DNA of 64,000 nucleotides from Sphingomonas ginsenosidivorax (GTDB taxonomy: Bacteria > Pseudomonadota > Alphaproteobacteria > Sphingomonadales > Sphingomonadaceae): positions 1,925,001-1,989,000 of the forward strand of contig NZ_VOQR01000001.1 in NCBI RefSeq assembly GCF_007995065.1. Direction: 5' to 3'. Position numbers and translations under genes: made by a program. The notes under the pieces are model-generated. The model had not been told where the DNA came from, did not search any database, and saw nothing but the letters and a program-made list of their open reading frames with translations. Numbering within the stretch: position 1 is the first letter of the stretch; every line of letters starts with the position of its first letter. Shown here piece after piece: positions 17,777 through 27,201 of this stretch.

Positions 17777-19290
17777 GAGTCCTCCTTCCGCGGCACGATC
17801 CGCGACAGCGCGGGCACGAACAGGATCGCGGCCAGGCTCAGCACCCCCGACAGCAGGAAGAACCCGTCATAGCCGATCGCGCCGACCATCGCTCCGCCCG
17901 CCCCCGCCAGCAGCCGCGGCAACAGGAACGCGAACCCGGTCAGGAACGCATACTGCGCCCCCGGATAGCGCGGGTTCACCAGCATCGAGAGGTAGACGAC
18001 GAACACCGCGCCCGCAAAACCGTTGCCGAACTGATCGCCCGCGGTCGCCACATAGAGGATCGCTTCGTCCACGCGCTGGTGCGCCAGCCAGACGAATCCG
18101 AAATTGCCGAGCGCCGCGACCACCGCGCCGATCGTCAGCGTCCACGCCATCGGCCAGCGCGTCACCAGGAACCCGCCGAGCCCGACCCCGATCATGCTCG
18201 CCGCCAGCGCGACCAAGCTGTCGGCGCGCCCGATCTGGCTCAGCGAATAGCCGAGCCCCTTGATCATCGGCTTGGACAGGTTGAGCGCGAGCACGTCGCC
18301 CATCCGGTAGAGCGAGACGAACACCATCAGCAGGATCGCGCCGTAACTATAGCGCCAGAAGAAATCGACATAGGGTCCGAGCACCGTCGAGGTCCGGATC
18401 CCCGCATCCGCCGGCGCACGGCGGATCCGCGGCAGCATCACCGCCATCGCGACGAACGGCAGCATGCACAGCCCCAGCACCCAGGGCGTGACGTTGCTGT
18501 TCGCGTCGATCCCCGCGCGCGCGGCGACGTCGAGCACGACCCATCCGACCGCCGCAGTCACGGCGCACGCCAGCGCGAGGATGACGACGCTCGCGACCAG
18601 TCCCGTCACCAACGCCGAGGTTCGCCCCCCGCTCCGTGCCGGCTCGTGCGACCGCATCGCCACAAGGATCGGGAACGGTAGGAACGCCGCTGCCGCGATC
18701 AGCAGGTAGGCGAACGCCCAGCCGCCGCTGTCCGCGATCAACAGCGCGCCGCTGCCCGCCGCGACCATCGCACTGCGATACCCCCAAAGGTTGGCGGCGA
18801 CGATCGGCCCCTGCTGGTCCTGCGTCGGATAGAGCTCGATACGCCACGCGTCCGCCGCGATCTCGAGCGTCGTCGTCCAGAACGCCAGCAACACCGCGAA
18901 CAACGCCGTGACCGCCAGGCTAGCGTCGGTCGACGTCGCCGCCATCGCGATCATCGCGGTGAAGATGCCCAGCTGCGCCAGCATGATCCACCCGCGCCGC
19001 CGGCCCCAGTACCGCCCGAAGCCGGGAATGTCGTAGCGATCGAGCAACGGCGCCCAGACGAACTTCAACGTCGGCAGCAACTGCACCCAGGCGAAGAACC
19101 CCAGCACCGTCAGCGCGACGCCGTGCGCCTGCAACCGCAGCGCCAGCACGGTCGAGAACATGTAGAAGGGCAGCCCCGCCGCAAAGCCCAGCAGCCCGTA
19201 CAGCAACATCCCCCGCCGGTCGGCCACCGGTCGGCCCTCGTGCGTCGGACTCTCGGCGATCCCGGGAACGTCGGTCGAAAATGCGGTCAT
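17773..19290 (-). CDS. ampG: AmpG-like muropeptide MFS permease
   Basis: A 505-residue transporter with about 14 predicted membrane segments. AmpG-type motifs include GLLGFAAGLPFYMFS, TLKFVWAPLLDRY (about residues 80-92) and GRRRGWIM. AmpG imports anhydro-muropeptides (GlcNAc-anhMurNAc-peptides) from the periplasm to the cytoplasm for recycling. The start at 19290 has a good GGAG ribosome-binding site 6 bp upstream; an upstream in-frame ATG at 19341 lacks one. It overlaps the AmiE-like gene by 4 bp, so import and peptide cleavage are probably coupled. Confidence 0.87.
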   Translation of the reverse strand: MTAFSTDVPGIAESPTHEGRPVADRRGMLLYGLLGFAAGLPFYMFSTVLALRLQAHGVALTVLGFFAWVQLLPTLKFVWAPLLDRYDIPGFGRYWGRRRGWIMLAQLGIFTAMIAMAATSTDASLAVTALFAVLLAFWTTTLEIAADAWRIELYPTQDQQGPIVAANLWGYRSAMVAAGSGALLIADSGGWAFAYLLIAAAAFLPFPILVAMRSHEPARSGGRTSALVTGLVASVVILALACAVTAAVGWVVLDVAARAGIDANSNVTPWVLGLCMLPFVAMAVMLPRIRRAPADAGIRTSTVLGPYVDFFWRYSYGAILLMVFVSLYRMGDVLALNLSKPMIKGLGYSLSQIGRADSLVALAASMIGVGLGGFLVTRWPMAWTLTIGAVVAALGNFGFVWLAHQRVDEAILYVATAGDQFGNGFAGAVFVVYLSMLVNPRYPGAQYAFLTGFAFLLPRLLAGAGGAMVGAIGYDGFFLLSGVLSLAAILFVPALSRIVPRKEDS

Positions 19291-19349
19291 GCTTGCTCCG
19301 AAGGATCGCGCGAGCGTCCGTCGAACGCGCCCGCCAGTCAACCCGAGCG

Positions 19350-21320
19350 TTACCCGCGGTTATACCCCCTGAACCTGCCCGGTCCATCGACGGCGAAGAT
19401 CGCGCCGACGTCCTGCGCGCTCATCGGCCGGCCCATCAGATAGCCCTGCGCTTCCCGACAGCCCAGCGCATGCAGCGTATCGCGTACCGATGTCGTTTCG
19501 ACCCCTTCCGCGACCACGCTCAGTCTCAGGCTTTCGGCCAGCCGGATGATCGCGGACACCATGCGGTACGCGGCCTCGTCGGTATCGACGTTGACGACGA
19601 ACGAGCGGTCGATCTTGAGCTTGTCGAACGGCATCATCCGCAGATGCTGGATCGACGAGAAGCCGGTGCCGAAATCGTCCAGCGCCAGCGATATGCCCTG
19701 GTTCTTGAGCGACTCGATGCTCCGCTGGGCCGCTGCGGGGTCGGAAATCAGCGCGTTTTCGGTGATCTCCAGGCTGATGCGGCGTGCCGGAAATCCCTGT
19801 TGCGCCAGCACGGCGAGGATCTTCTCTGACAGCCAGCGATCGCGGAACTGGATCGGCGACACGTTGATCGCGATCGTCAGCTCGGACGGCCAGCTCCGCG
19901 CATCGACGCACACCTGGCTGAGCAGCTTGAGCATCAGCTCGCCGATCAGCCCGCATTCCTCGACGATCGGGATGAAGTCGCCGGGAAGGACCGTCGTGCC
20001 GTCGGCACGGGTCCAGCGCGCGAGCATCTCGAAGCCGACGATCCGCCCCGACGCCAGATTGACGATCGGCTGGTAATAGGGGCGGAAGGCATCGGTGCCG
20101 ACATCGGCGCGCATCTCGCTCTCCAGCACCGCGCGCGCGGCGAGCGCATCGCGCATGCTCCGCTCGAAGAAGCGATACCGCGATCGCCCCATCCGCTTCG
20201 CGTCGTACATCGCGATGTCGGCATGCTGGATCAGCGCCTCGCGGCTCGACGCGTCGGAGGGGAAGCGGGATATCCCGATGCTGGCACTGATGTGGTGCGA
20301 GAACCGGTCGATCGCGAACGGCGCCGCCAGGTCGCTGACCAGCCGATCCGCCATCGCGATCGCCAGCCCGTGGCCGTTACCGCCCAGGTCGAGCGTGACC
20401 GCGAATTCGTCGCCACCCAGGCGATAGGCTTGCCCGGCCGGCTCGACCAGTGCGCCGAGCCGCGTCGCGACCGCTTCGAGCAAGCGGTCGCCCGCACCAT
20501 GGCCATAGGCGTCGTTGACGCCCTTGAACCGGTCGAGGTCGAGCAGGAACAGGTACAGCTGCGTCCGCGACCCGCGGCGTTCCAGCACGGTATCGAGATG
20601 CTCGATGAGCGCGCGCCGGTTCGCGAGTCCGGTCAGCGGGTCGCGATAGGCGAGGTCCTGCGCGACCAGTTCGGCGGCGCGGGCGCGCTCCTGCTCGGCC
20701 AGCATGCTCGTCCGCGACTCCAGCACCTGCCTGAAGCTCGCATAGTTGGTCGACAGCGTGCGCAGGATCAGCAACGCCACGATCAGGAAATTGGCGCCGA
20801 CGCTGAACAGCGACCAGTCCGCTGCGACGAACAGCCGGACGGTGACCGGCATCACGCCGAACAGCAGCACCAGATATCCCGCGACCGGCAGCGCCTGCAG
20901 GCAGAAGCAGCAGCTGATCGCCCCGACGAACACGTAGAGCGCGATCGACACGCTGCGGATCGGCTCGGCTTCCGAAAAGAGCAGCGATCCCCAGGCGCCG
21001 AAGATGATGCTCAGCACGCCCGCCGTCACGATCGTGCCGCGCAGGTAGCGTCGGATCGCCTGCGGAGTCGCGAGCACCGACCGGCGGCGCAACCACAGCA
21101 CCGCGCGCCCGATGATTGCGAGCGACAGCAGGATCGGGACGCCGAAGCTCATCCCCCAGGGCACGTCGCGGAAGGTCTCGATGCCCAGGAACAGGACGTT
21201 GATGAACATCAGCGCGTACATCAGCGGGATCTGGCGCCGCAGTGCGCCATATTGCTCGAGCAGGAACTCGTCCGATGCCGGCACCCCACGAGATCTCAAA
21301 GCAGACAGCAACGCGACCAT
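19350..21320 (-). CDS. Membrane-anchored GGDEF-EAL cyclic-di-GMP signalling protein
   Basis: A 656-residue protein. Residues about 30-195 form several membrane segments, then a short coiled region leads to a GGDEF domain (YRDPLTGLANR, GGDEF at 302-306) and an EAL domain (VGFEMLARW, DDFGTGFSS, KIDRSFV, VVAEGVET). The GGDEF core is intact, so diguanylate cyclase activity is possible. The EAL motif reads EML, a tolerated variant, and the downstream metal-site motifs are present, so phosphodiesterase activity is also possible. The start is preceded by GAGGAAG. It probably controls the motile-sessile switch; the signal sensed by the membrane part is unknown. Confidence 0.92.
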   Translation of the reverse strand: MVALLSALRSRGVPASDEFLLEQYGALRRQIPLMYALMFINVLFLGIETFRDVPWGMSFGVPILLSLAIIGRAVLWLRRRSVLATPQAIRRYLRGTIVTAGVLSIIFGAWGSLLFSEAEPIRSVSIALYVFVGAISCCFCLQALPVAGYLVLLFGVMPVTVRLFVAADWSLFSVGANFLIVALLILRTLSTNYASFRQVLESRTSMLAEQERARAAELVAQDLAYRDPLTGLANRRALIEHLDTVLERRGSRTQLYLFLLDLDRFKGVNDAYGHGAGDRLLEAVATRLGALVEPAGQAYRLGGDEFAVTLDLGGNGHGLAIAMADRLVSDLAAPFAIDRFSHHISASIGISRFPSDASSREALIQHADIAMYDAKRMGRSRYRFFERSMRDALAARAVLESEMRADVGTDAFRPYYQPIVNLASGRIVGFEMLARWTRADGTTVLPGDFIPIVEECGLIGELMLKLLSQVCVDARSWPSELTIAINVSPIQFRDRWLSEKILAVLAQQGFPARRISLEITENALISDPAAAQRSIESLKNQGISLALDDFGTGFSSIQHLRMMPFDKLKIDRSFVVNVDTDEAAYRMVSAIIRLAESLRLSVVAEGVETTSVRDTLHALGCREAQGYLMGRPMSAQDVGAIFAVDGPGRFRGYNRG

Positions 21321-21469
21321 GTCGTTCTTCCTCGGTGCCCTGCGATAACGCCGAGTCGTTCACAACCTATGTATGTCTGGCATCAGCCTATATCCCCAGC
21401 TGGGACGCGCATTCTGCCCGTCGCCATGCCCTGCGGCGGCCCGACGGGTACGCGTCGGTCCACGCGGGG

Positions 21470-22477
21470 TTACCAGGCGATCCCGATCTTGCCGAAATGC
21501 GCGCCGCTCATCTGCATCCGGAACGCGTCGGCAAGGTCTTCGAGCGGATAGCGCAGGTCGATCACCGGCTTGATCAGGCCACGGTCGAGCGCACGGACGA
21601 AATCCTGCTGCGCGCGGCGGCTTCCGACGATCAGACCCTGCAGCCGGGCCTGACGCGCCATCAGCGCCGCGGTCGGCACCTCGCCGCTCGCGCCGGTCAG
21701 CACACCGATCAGCGAGATGTGGCCGCCCACCCGCACGGCCTCGATCGACTGGGCTAGCGTTGCCGGGCCGCCGACCTCGACGACGTGATCGACCCCGCGC
21801 CCGCCGGTCCAGTCGCGCACGACCCGGCCCCATTCGGGCTGGTCGCGGTAATTCACCGTGAAGTCCGCGCCCATCGTGCGGGCGCGCTCGAGCTTTTCGT
21901 CGGAGGACGAGGTCAGGATGACGGTCGCGCCCATCGCCTTGGCGATCTGCAGAGCCCAGATCGACACGCCGCCGGTGCCGAGCAACAGTACCGTGTCGCC
22001 CGCCTTCAGCTTGCCGTCGACGACCAGCGCACGCCACGCGGTCAGGCCCGCGGTCGTGATCGCCGCCGCCTCGACCGCGTCGAAGCCCTTGGGTGCGAGC
22101 GTGAACGCGGTTGCGGGCCGTACGACGAACGCCTGCGCGAACCCGTCGATGCCGTCGCCCGGGGTGCCGGAGAAGTCGCCGATCGTCGGCGTGCCGTCCT
22201 GCCAGCCGGGGAAGAAGCACGACACGACCATGTCGCCCGGTGTGAAATCGGTTACGCCCTCACCCACCGCTTCGACGATCCCCGCGCCGTCTGCCAGCGG
22301 CACGCGGCCATCGGCGGTCGGCATCTTGCCGAGCACGACCCCAAGGTCATGGTAGTTCAGCGTACTGCCGTGCAACGCGACGCGGATCTCGCCCGGGCCG
22401 GGTTGACCGGGGTCCGGACGGACCGTGACGGACAGGCGGTCGAGGCCGCCGGGCGATTGCAACGCGATGATCTTCAT
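21470..22477 (-). CDS. Zinc-type alcohol dehydrogenase/quinone oxidoreductase-like protein (MDR superfamily)
   Basis: A 335-residue cytoplasmic oxidoreductase. It has a GroES-like N-terminal domain (ALHGSTLNYHDLGVVLG) and a Rossmann nucleotide-binding motif VLLLGTGGVSIWALQIAKAMGA (in part GTGGVS, about residues 165-170). The usual structural-zinc cysteines of classical alcohol dehydrogenases are absent, which favours the quinone-oxidoreductase/enoyl-reductase branch using NADPH. It is a stand-alone gene with a GGGAATC ribosome-binding site; the physiological substrate cannot be told from sequence. Confidence 0.85.
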   Translation of the reverse strand: MKIIALQSPGGLDRLSVTVRPDPGQPGPGEIRVALHGSTLNYHDLGVVLGKMPTADGRVPLADGAGIVEAVGEGVTDFTPGDMVVSCFFPGWQDGTPTIGDFSGTPGDGIDGFAQAFVVRPATAFTLAPKGFDAVEAAAITTAGLTAWRALVVDGKLKAGDTVLLLGTGGVSIWALQIAKAMGATVILTSSSDEKLERARTMGADFTVNYRDQPEWGRVVRDWTGGRGVDHVVEVGGPATLAQSIEAVRVGGHISLIGVLTGASGEVPTAALMARQARLQGLIVGSRRAQQDFVRALDRGLIKPVIDLRYPLEDLADAFRMQMSGAHFGKIGIAW

Positions 22478-22533
22478 GGCCGATTCCCGAATATGTTCGA
22501 TCAGCCGAACGCATCAGGGCCGGATATGCCCTG

Positions 22534-22582
22534 CCGGCCAGCAACAACGCCCCGTTCTGGACGGTTCGTTGCAGCTGGCCGG
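22534..22582. repeat. Inverted repeat between glsB-like gene and alcohol dehydrogenase gene
   Basis: CCGGCCAGC (22534-22542) pairs perfectly with GCTGGCCGG (22574-22582), with extra inner pairing of ACAACG and CGTTG. It lies in the 169-bp gap after the GlsB-like gene, so it may be that gene's terminator or a leader structure of the downstream oxidoreductase gene. Confidence 0.45.
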
Positions 22583-22646
22583 TCAGGATCGTCTTCGTCT
22601 GGGGCGACGACGCAAACCGCGTCGCCGCCCTGTCGTCGGGTCGGTT

Positions 22647-22916
22647 TTAGCGAACCGTCCCGCGACGAACCATGTTGACGATAGCGAGCAGGATCACCGC
22701 ACCGACCAGCGAGATCAGGATCGACTGAATGTTGAGCGCGCCGTCCATGATCGATGCGCCACCGATCAGCGGCGTGATGATGAAGCCGGCGAGCAGCGCA
22801 CCGACGATACCGACGACGATGTTCAGCAAGATGCCCTGCTGTGCGTCGGTCCGCATGATCATGCTGGCGACCCAGCCGATGAGACCGCCGACGATGAGAA
22901 GGATGATGAGGTTCAT
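22647..22916 (-). CDS. GlsB/YeaQ/YmgE-family small membrane protein
   Basis: An 89-residue protein with three hydrophobic segments and the family features LIVGGLIGWVAS, IVVGIVGALLAGFI and a C-terminal hydrophobic helix. Members are small inner-membrane proteins linked to general stress response; their biochemical role is not known. The start has a GGAG ribosome-binding site. It is divergent from the PAS-LuxR gene at 23089, which could be its regulator. Confidence 0.88.
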   Translation of the reverse strand: MNLIILLIVGGLIGWVASMIMRTDAQQGILLNIVVGIVGALLAGFIITPLIGGASIMDGALNIQSILISLVGAVILLAIVNMVRRGTVR

Positions 22917-23088
22917 GATAATACTCCAGAGCAGACTTGCTACGCTGGATTAAACCCCTGCCCTGCGCATTCGGTTCAGTTCCGTACCAATCGCGCACCC
23001 GCCAATCATGGTGCATGCGCACTGCCTGGATTGGTATTTCCGGGCCGTTGCGGACGGAACCACAAGGCCGGTCCGACGCTGGTGCGGG

Positions 23089-24558
23089 ATGACCAAGCCT
23101 TCGAAAAAGCCGCTGCACGCGCCAACGCTGCATCATCTCGACCAGCTGATGGCAGGCTTGCTGGAGGGCGTGATCCTGATCGATCCGACCGGCGTCATCC
23201 TCAGCGCCAACCCCGCCGCGCTCGAGATGCACGGCGTTGCGAAGCTGGAGGATCTCGGCGAGACCGCCGACGACTATGTGGCCCGCTTCTCGCTGCGCTA
23301 CCGCGACCATCGCCGCCTGCCGCGTCGCGACTATCCGTTGCTGCGCCTGCTCGCGGGCGAGAGCTTTCCCGACCTGATCGTCGAGGTCGCGCCCGCGAAC
23401 GCCGACGAGCCGCGCTGGGTACACCAGGTCCGCGACATCGTGATGGACGAGGATGGCGGCGAACCCGACTGCCTGGGCCTCGTCATCAACGACGTCTCCG
23501 AACGCTTCGATGCCGAGGACCGGTTCGAGGCGATGTTCCACGCCAACCCCGCCCCGGCGCTGATCCTGCGCGTCGCCGACCAGCGCTTCGTGCTCGTCAA
23601 CCAGGGGTTCCTCGACCTCTCGGGCTATGCCCGCGACGCCATCATCGGCCGCACCCTGCTTGACTTCGACTTTCTCGCGGAGGTCGATCGCAAGGCGTTC
23701 GTCCGGGACTGCGTCGCGCACGGCAAGGTCGTGCCCCAGCTCGAGGCCGAACTCCCGCTCGCAGGCGGCGACACCACGCTGGTGGTGCTGGCCGGCCAGC
23801 CGATCGAGGTCGCCAACCAGGACTGCCTGCTGTTCACCTTCGCCGATCTCGAACCGCGCCGCCGCGCCGAACGTGCGTTGCAGGACAGCGAGCGACATCT
23901 CGCATCGGTGTTCGAGATGGCGCCGGTGGCGATGGTCGTGACCGAAGGCGAGGACAACCGGATCACGCAGGTCAACGCCGCCTTCGAGACGCTGACCGGG
24001 TATGACGATGCCGCCGTGATCGGCCGCGTTGCCGACGACCTGCAGCTCTGGAACGACGCCGCGCAGCGCGAGGGTCTGGAACAGGAGATCGCCCAACGCG
24101 GCGGGTTCCGCGGGCACGACGTCCGCCTGCTCCATCGTAACGGTGACGCCGCGGATTGCCTCGTCTCCGCCGAGCGCATCAGCATGGACGGCGGCCCCTG
24201 CGTGCTGTGGCTGTACCAGGACATCTCGACGCGACGCCGCAGCGAACTGGAGCTCGTCGAGGCGATCGAGGCCGTCATGAAGGACGCGAACTGGCTCAGC
24301 CGCTCGATCATGGACAAGCTCGCGACGCTGCGGAACCCGAGGACCAGCAAGGACTCCCCCGCGACCGATCTGAGCAAACGCGAACGCGAGGTCCTCGAAC
24401 TGATCTGCCAGGACCTGGACGACGCCGCGATCGCCGAGCGGCTGGGCCTGTCGCGCAACACCGTGCGCAACCACGTCGCCCGCCTCTACGCCAAGATCGG
24501 CGTCAACCGTCGCAGCGCCGCGGTGGTCTGGGCCCACGAACGCGGCGTCGGCGGCTGA
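23089..24558 (+). CDS. Multi-PAS regulator with C-terminal LuxR-type HTH
   Basis: A 489-residue cytoplasmic protein. Three PAS-like units are visible: LLEGVILIDPTGVILSANP (about residues 23-41), MFHANPAPALILRV (about 150-163) and VFEMAPVAMVV (about 280-290). A LuxR/GerE DNA-binding domain follows near the C-terminus (LSKREREVLELICQ, LSRNTVRNHVARLYAKIGV). No membrane segment, receiver or kinase domain is seen, so it acts as a one-component sensor-regulator. The ATG at 23089 (MTKPSKK) is preferred; an in-frame upstream ATG at 23008 adds a cysteine-rich stretch with no domain. Its target is unknown, but the divergent glsB-like gene is a candidate. Confidence 0.85.
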   Translation: MTKPSKKPLHAPTLHHLDQLMAGLLEGVILIDPTGVILSANPAALEMHGVAKLEDLGETADDYVARFSLRYRDHRRLPRRDYPLLRLLAGESFPDLIVEVAPANADEPRWVHQVRDIVMDEDGGEPDCLGLVINDVSERFDAEDRFEAMFHANPAPALILRVADQRFVLVNQGFLDLSGYARDAIIGRTLLDFDFLAEVDRKAFVRDCVAHGKVVPQLEAELPLAGGDTTLVVLAGQPIEVANQDCLLFTFADLEPRRRAERALQDSERHLASVFEMAPVAMVVTEGEDNRITQVNAAFETLTGYDDAAVIGRVADDLQLWNDAAQREGLEQEIAQRGGFRGHDVRLLHRNGDAADCLVSAERISMDGGPCVLWLYQDISTRRRSELELVEAIEAVMKDANWLSRSIMDKLATLRNPRTSKDSPATDLSKREREVLELICQDLDDAAIAERLGLSRNTVRNHVARLYAKIGVNRRSAAVVWAHERGVGG

Positions 24559-24574
24559 CCCGAGCCCCGAACCA

Positions 24575-25861
24575 TCAGGCGAGGCGTTCCGGATCGACCG
24601 GGGTGTAGTGCGGTACGAGCAGGTGGATCACCAGCAGCGCGACGAGATACGCGCAACCGGCGACCGCGAAGATCGGACCATAGCTGCCGACCCCCGCCAG
24701 GATCGTGCCCGCGAACTTCGCCATCAGCATCCCGCCGCACGCGCCGGCAAGCCCGCCCAGACCGATCACCGATCCGCCCATGCCCCGCGGAAACAGGTCG
24801 CCGGGGATCGCATAGACGTTCGCGGAGAAGCCCTGGTGGCACGCGCACGCCAGCCCGATCGCCGCGACCGCCCACCACAGCCCGGGGGCCTGCGCGGCAA
24901 AGATGATCGGCAATGCGAACAACGCGCACACGAACAACGCCGTCTTGCGCGCCCGGTTTGGCGTCGCCCCCTTGCTGAGCAGCCGCGACGAGAACCAGCC
25001 GCCGGCCACCGATCCGACATCGGCCAGCACATACACCGCAACCAGCGGCGGGCCGAAATCGAGCATCTTCACGCCGTATTGCCGGTTGAAGAAATCGGGC
25101 AGCCAGAACAGGAACGTCCACCACACCGGATCGATCAGGAACCGCCCGAGCATATACGCCCAGGTCTGCCGCAACCGCAGCAGCGTGCGCCAGCGGACGG
25201 GCCTGGCGGGCGGCACCGGATCGGCCTCGATCCACGCCAGTTCCTCAGGAGTCACGCGGCGGTGCGCGCGTGGCGACCGATAGAAAGCGAGCCACGCCAC
25301 CAACCAGATCACCGTCAGCGCGCCGGTCGCGACGAACGCCATCCGCCAGCCGAACGCCACCGCGATCGCCGGCACCAGCAGCGGCGTCAGGATCGCCCCG
25401 ATGTTGGATCCTGCGTTGAAAATGCCGATCGCCAGCGCGCGCTCGCGTTGCGGAAACCATTCGTTGGTGGCGGCCAGCGCGGCAGGGAACGCGCCGGCCT
25501 CGCCGATCGCCAGCGGGATACGCGCGACGATCATCATCCCCGCGCTGGTGAACAAAGCGTGCGCGACATGGCCGACCGTCCACAACGTCACCGCGACCGC
25601 ATAGCCGATCTTGGCCCCGACCCGGTCGACGAACCGGCCGAACAACACATAGGCAATGCCGTACGCTGCCTGGAATGCGATCGCGAGATCGGCATAGCCC
25701 TGCTCGCTCCAATCGTAGCGCGCCTGCAGTTCGGGCTTGAGCGTCGGCAGCACGAGCCGGTCGATGTAGCTGAGCGCCACCGCCGCGAACAGCAGCGCGC
25801 AGACGATCCAGCGGACTTTCCCGCGCGGCTTTTCCAGCGCGGCAGCGGCGTCCCCGGTCAC
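24575..25861 (-). CDS. MFS transporter, ExuT/anion:cation symporter-like (hexuronate or sugar-acid uptake)
   Basis: A 428-residue MFS protein with 12 predicted membrane segments. Typical features of the anion:cation symporter family are [41 protein letters not shown] and [20 protein letters not shown] (about residues 100-165). Members carry hexuronates, galactonate and related sugar acids. The GTG at 25861 overlaps the ManD stop as GTGA, giving tight coupling; a GTG three codons upstream is an alternative. The mannonate dehydratase partner makes a hexuronate or aldonate the likely substrate. Confidence 0.85.
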   Translation of the reverse strand: MTGDAAAALEKPRGKVRWIVCALLFAAVALSYIDRLVLPTLKPELQARYDWSEQGYADLAIAFQAAYGIAYVLFGRFVDRVGAKIGYAVAVTLWTVGHVAHALFTSAGMMIVARIPLAIGEAGAFPAALAATNEWFPQRERALAIGIFNAGSNIGAILTPLLVPAIAVAFGWRMAFVATGALTVIWLVAWLAFYRSPRAHRRVTPEELAWIEADPVPPARPVRWRTLLRLRQTWAYMLGRFLIDPVWWTFLFWLPDFFNRQYGVKMLDFGPPLVAVYVLADVGSVAGGWFSSRLLSKGATPNRARKTALFVCALFALPIIFAAQAPGLWWAVAAIGLACACHQGFSANVYAIPGDLFPRGMGGSVIGLGGLAGACGGMLMAKFAGTILAGVGSYGPIFAVAGCAYLVALLVIHLLVPHYTPVDPERLA

Positions 25862-27069
25862 CAGTTGCACAGCGTGCCATCCTCCAGTCGCGCGACCGGA
25901 AGATACGCGCGCTTATACTCGTACGTCGCCGCAAGGTCTTCGTCGATGTCGACCCCCAGCCCCGGCGCGTCGCCCGGATGCATCATGCCGTCGTCGAAGC
26001 TGTACGCATGCGGGAACACCGCATCGGTCTCTTCGGTATGCGGCATATGCTCCTGCACGCCGAAATTGGGCACCGACAGGCCGAAATGCAGCGCCGCCGC
26101 CATCGCCACCGGCGACAGGTCGGTCGCGCCGTGGCAACCGGTCCGCACCTGGTACAGGTCCGCGAGCGACGCGATCCGGCGCAGATGCGTGATCCCGCCC
26201 GCATGTACCACGGTCGCGCGGATATAGTCGATCAGCTGGTTCTGGATCAGGTCCTTGGCGTCCCAGATCGAATTGAACACCTCGCCCACCGCGATCGGCG
26301 TCGTGGTGTGGTGGCGGATCAGCTTGAACGCCTCCTGGTTCTCGGCGGGCGTCGGATCCTCGATCCAGAACAGATTGTACGGCTCGAGCGCCTTGCCCAG
26401 CCGCCCCGCCTCGATCGGCGTCAACCGGTGGTGGATGTCGTGCAGCAGGTGGACGTCCCACCCCATCGCCTCGCGCGCCGCCCTGAACAGCTCGGGGACG
26501 ACGCGGAGGTATTTCTCGGTCGACCACACGCTCTCGCTCGGCAGGTCGGCGTCCGCAGGCTCGTAGCGCGCGCCGTGCTTGGCGACACCGTAGGTCGAGG
26601 CGAGCCCCGGCACGCCGCATTGCAGCCGGATCGCCTTGTAGCCCCTGGCCTGCTCGGCCCTGGCGACCGCGATCGTGTCCTCGATCGTCGTGCCGTTGGC
26701 GTGCGCATAGACCATGCACGCATCGCGCGCCGCGCCGCCCAGCAGCTGATAGACCGGCATGCCCGCAAGCTTGCCCTTGATGTCCCACAACGCGGTATCG
26801 ACCGCGGCGATCGCCGCCATCGTCACCGGACCGCGCCGCCAATAGGCGCCCTTGTAGAGATACTGCCAGATATCCTCGATCCGGTGCGCGTCGCGCCCGA
26901 TCAGGCACGGCACGACATGATCGCTCAGATAGCTCGCGACGCTCAGTTCGCGGCCGTTGAGCGTCGCGTCGCCGACACCCGTAGTCCCGTCGTCACAGGT
27001 GATCTTCAGCGTGACGAAATTGCGCCCCGGGCAGGTGACGATGACGCGGGCAGAGACGATCTTGGGCAT
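25858..27069 (-). CDS. manD: D-mannonate dehydratase (ManD, enolase superfamily)
   Basis: A 403-residue member of the mannonate dehydratase group of the enolase superfamily; length matches ManD enzymes. The N-terminal capping domain ([19 protein letters not shown]) is followed by the barrel with metal ligands in [19 protein letters not shown] and AVGEVFNS, and the ManD/RspA-type C-terminus [13 protein letters not shown]. ManD dehydrates D-mannonate to 2-keto-3-deoxygluconate in glucuronate catabolism. Some RspA-like members have low activity or act on gluconate. The start has AAGGAATT upstream and excludes a 20-residue extension. It forms an operon with the ExuT-like carrier. Confidence 0.88.
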   Translation of the reverse strand: MPKIVSARVIVTCPGRNFVTLKITCDDGTTGVGDATLNGRELSVASYLSDHVVPCLIGRDAHRIEDIWQYLYKGAYWRRGPVTMAAIAAVDTALWDIKGKLAGMPVYQLLGGAARDACMVYAHANGTTIEDTIAVARAEQARGYKAIRLQCGVPGLASTYGVAKHGARYEPADADLPSESVWSTEKYLRVVPELFRAAREAMGWDVHLLHDIHHRLTPIEAGRLGKALEPYNLFWIEDPTPAENQEAFKLIRHHTTTPIAVGEVFNSIWDAKDLIQNQLIDYIRATVVHAGGITHLRRIASLADLYQVRTGCHGATDLSPVAMAAALHFGLSVPNFGVQEHMPHTEETDAVFPHAYSFDDGMMHPGDAPGLGVDIDEDLAATYEYKRAYLPVARLEDGTLCNW

Positions 27070-27163
27070 CACAATTCCTTCGGGCGATGTCTTTTCGGGT
27101 CTCGGCTGCGCCAAGGCAACGCCGCACATGTGCCAATCGGACCGACCGTTCCACCGAAAGCCT

Positions 27164-27194
27164 GACGGGGCGGCCGGGTCAGGACCGCCCCGTC
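27164..27194. terminator. Stem-loop after the sugar-type TBDR gene
   Basis: GACGGGGCGG (27164-27173) pairs with CCGCCCCGTC (27185-27194) across an 11-base loop, 8 bp beyond the TBDR stop on the minus strand. The following T-tract is poor, so termination may be partial, allowing some read-through into manD. Confidence 0.55.
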
Positions 27195-27201
27195 GGCTCG
27201 A

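Noticed and set aside
22917..23060. EcfG-type (GGAAC-N16/17-GTT) stress promoter upstream of the glsB-like gene
   Set aside because: A GGAAC word occurs, but the distance to the next GTT is about 23 bases, outside the accepted spacing.
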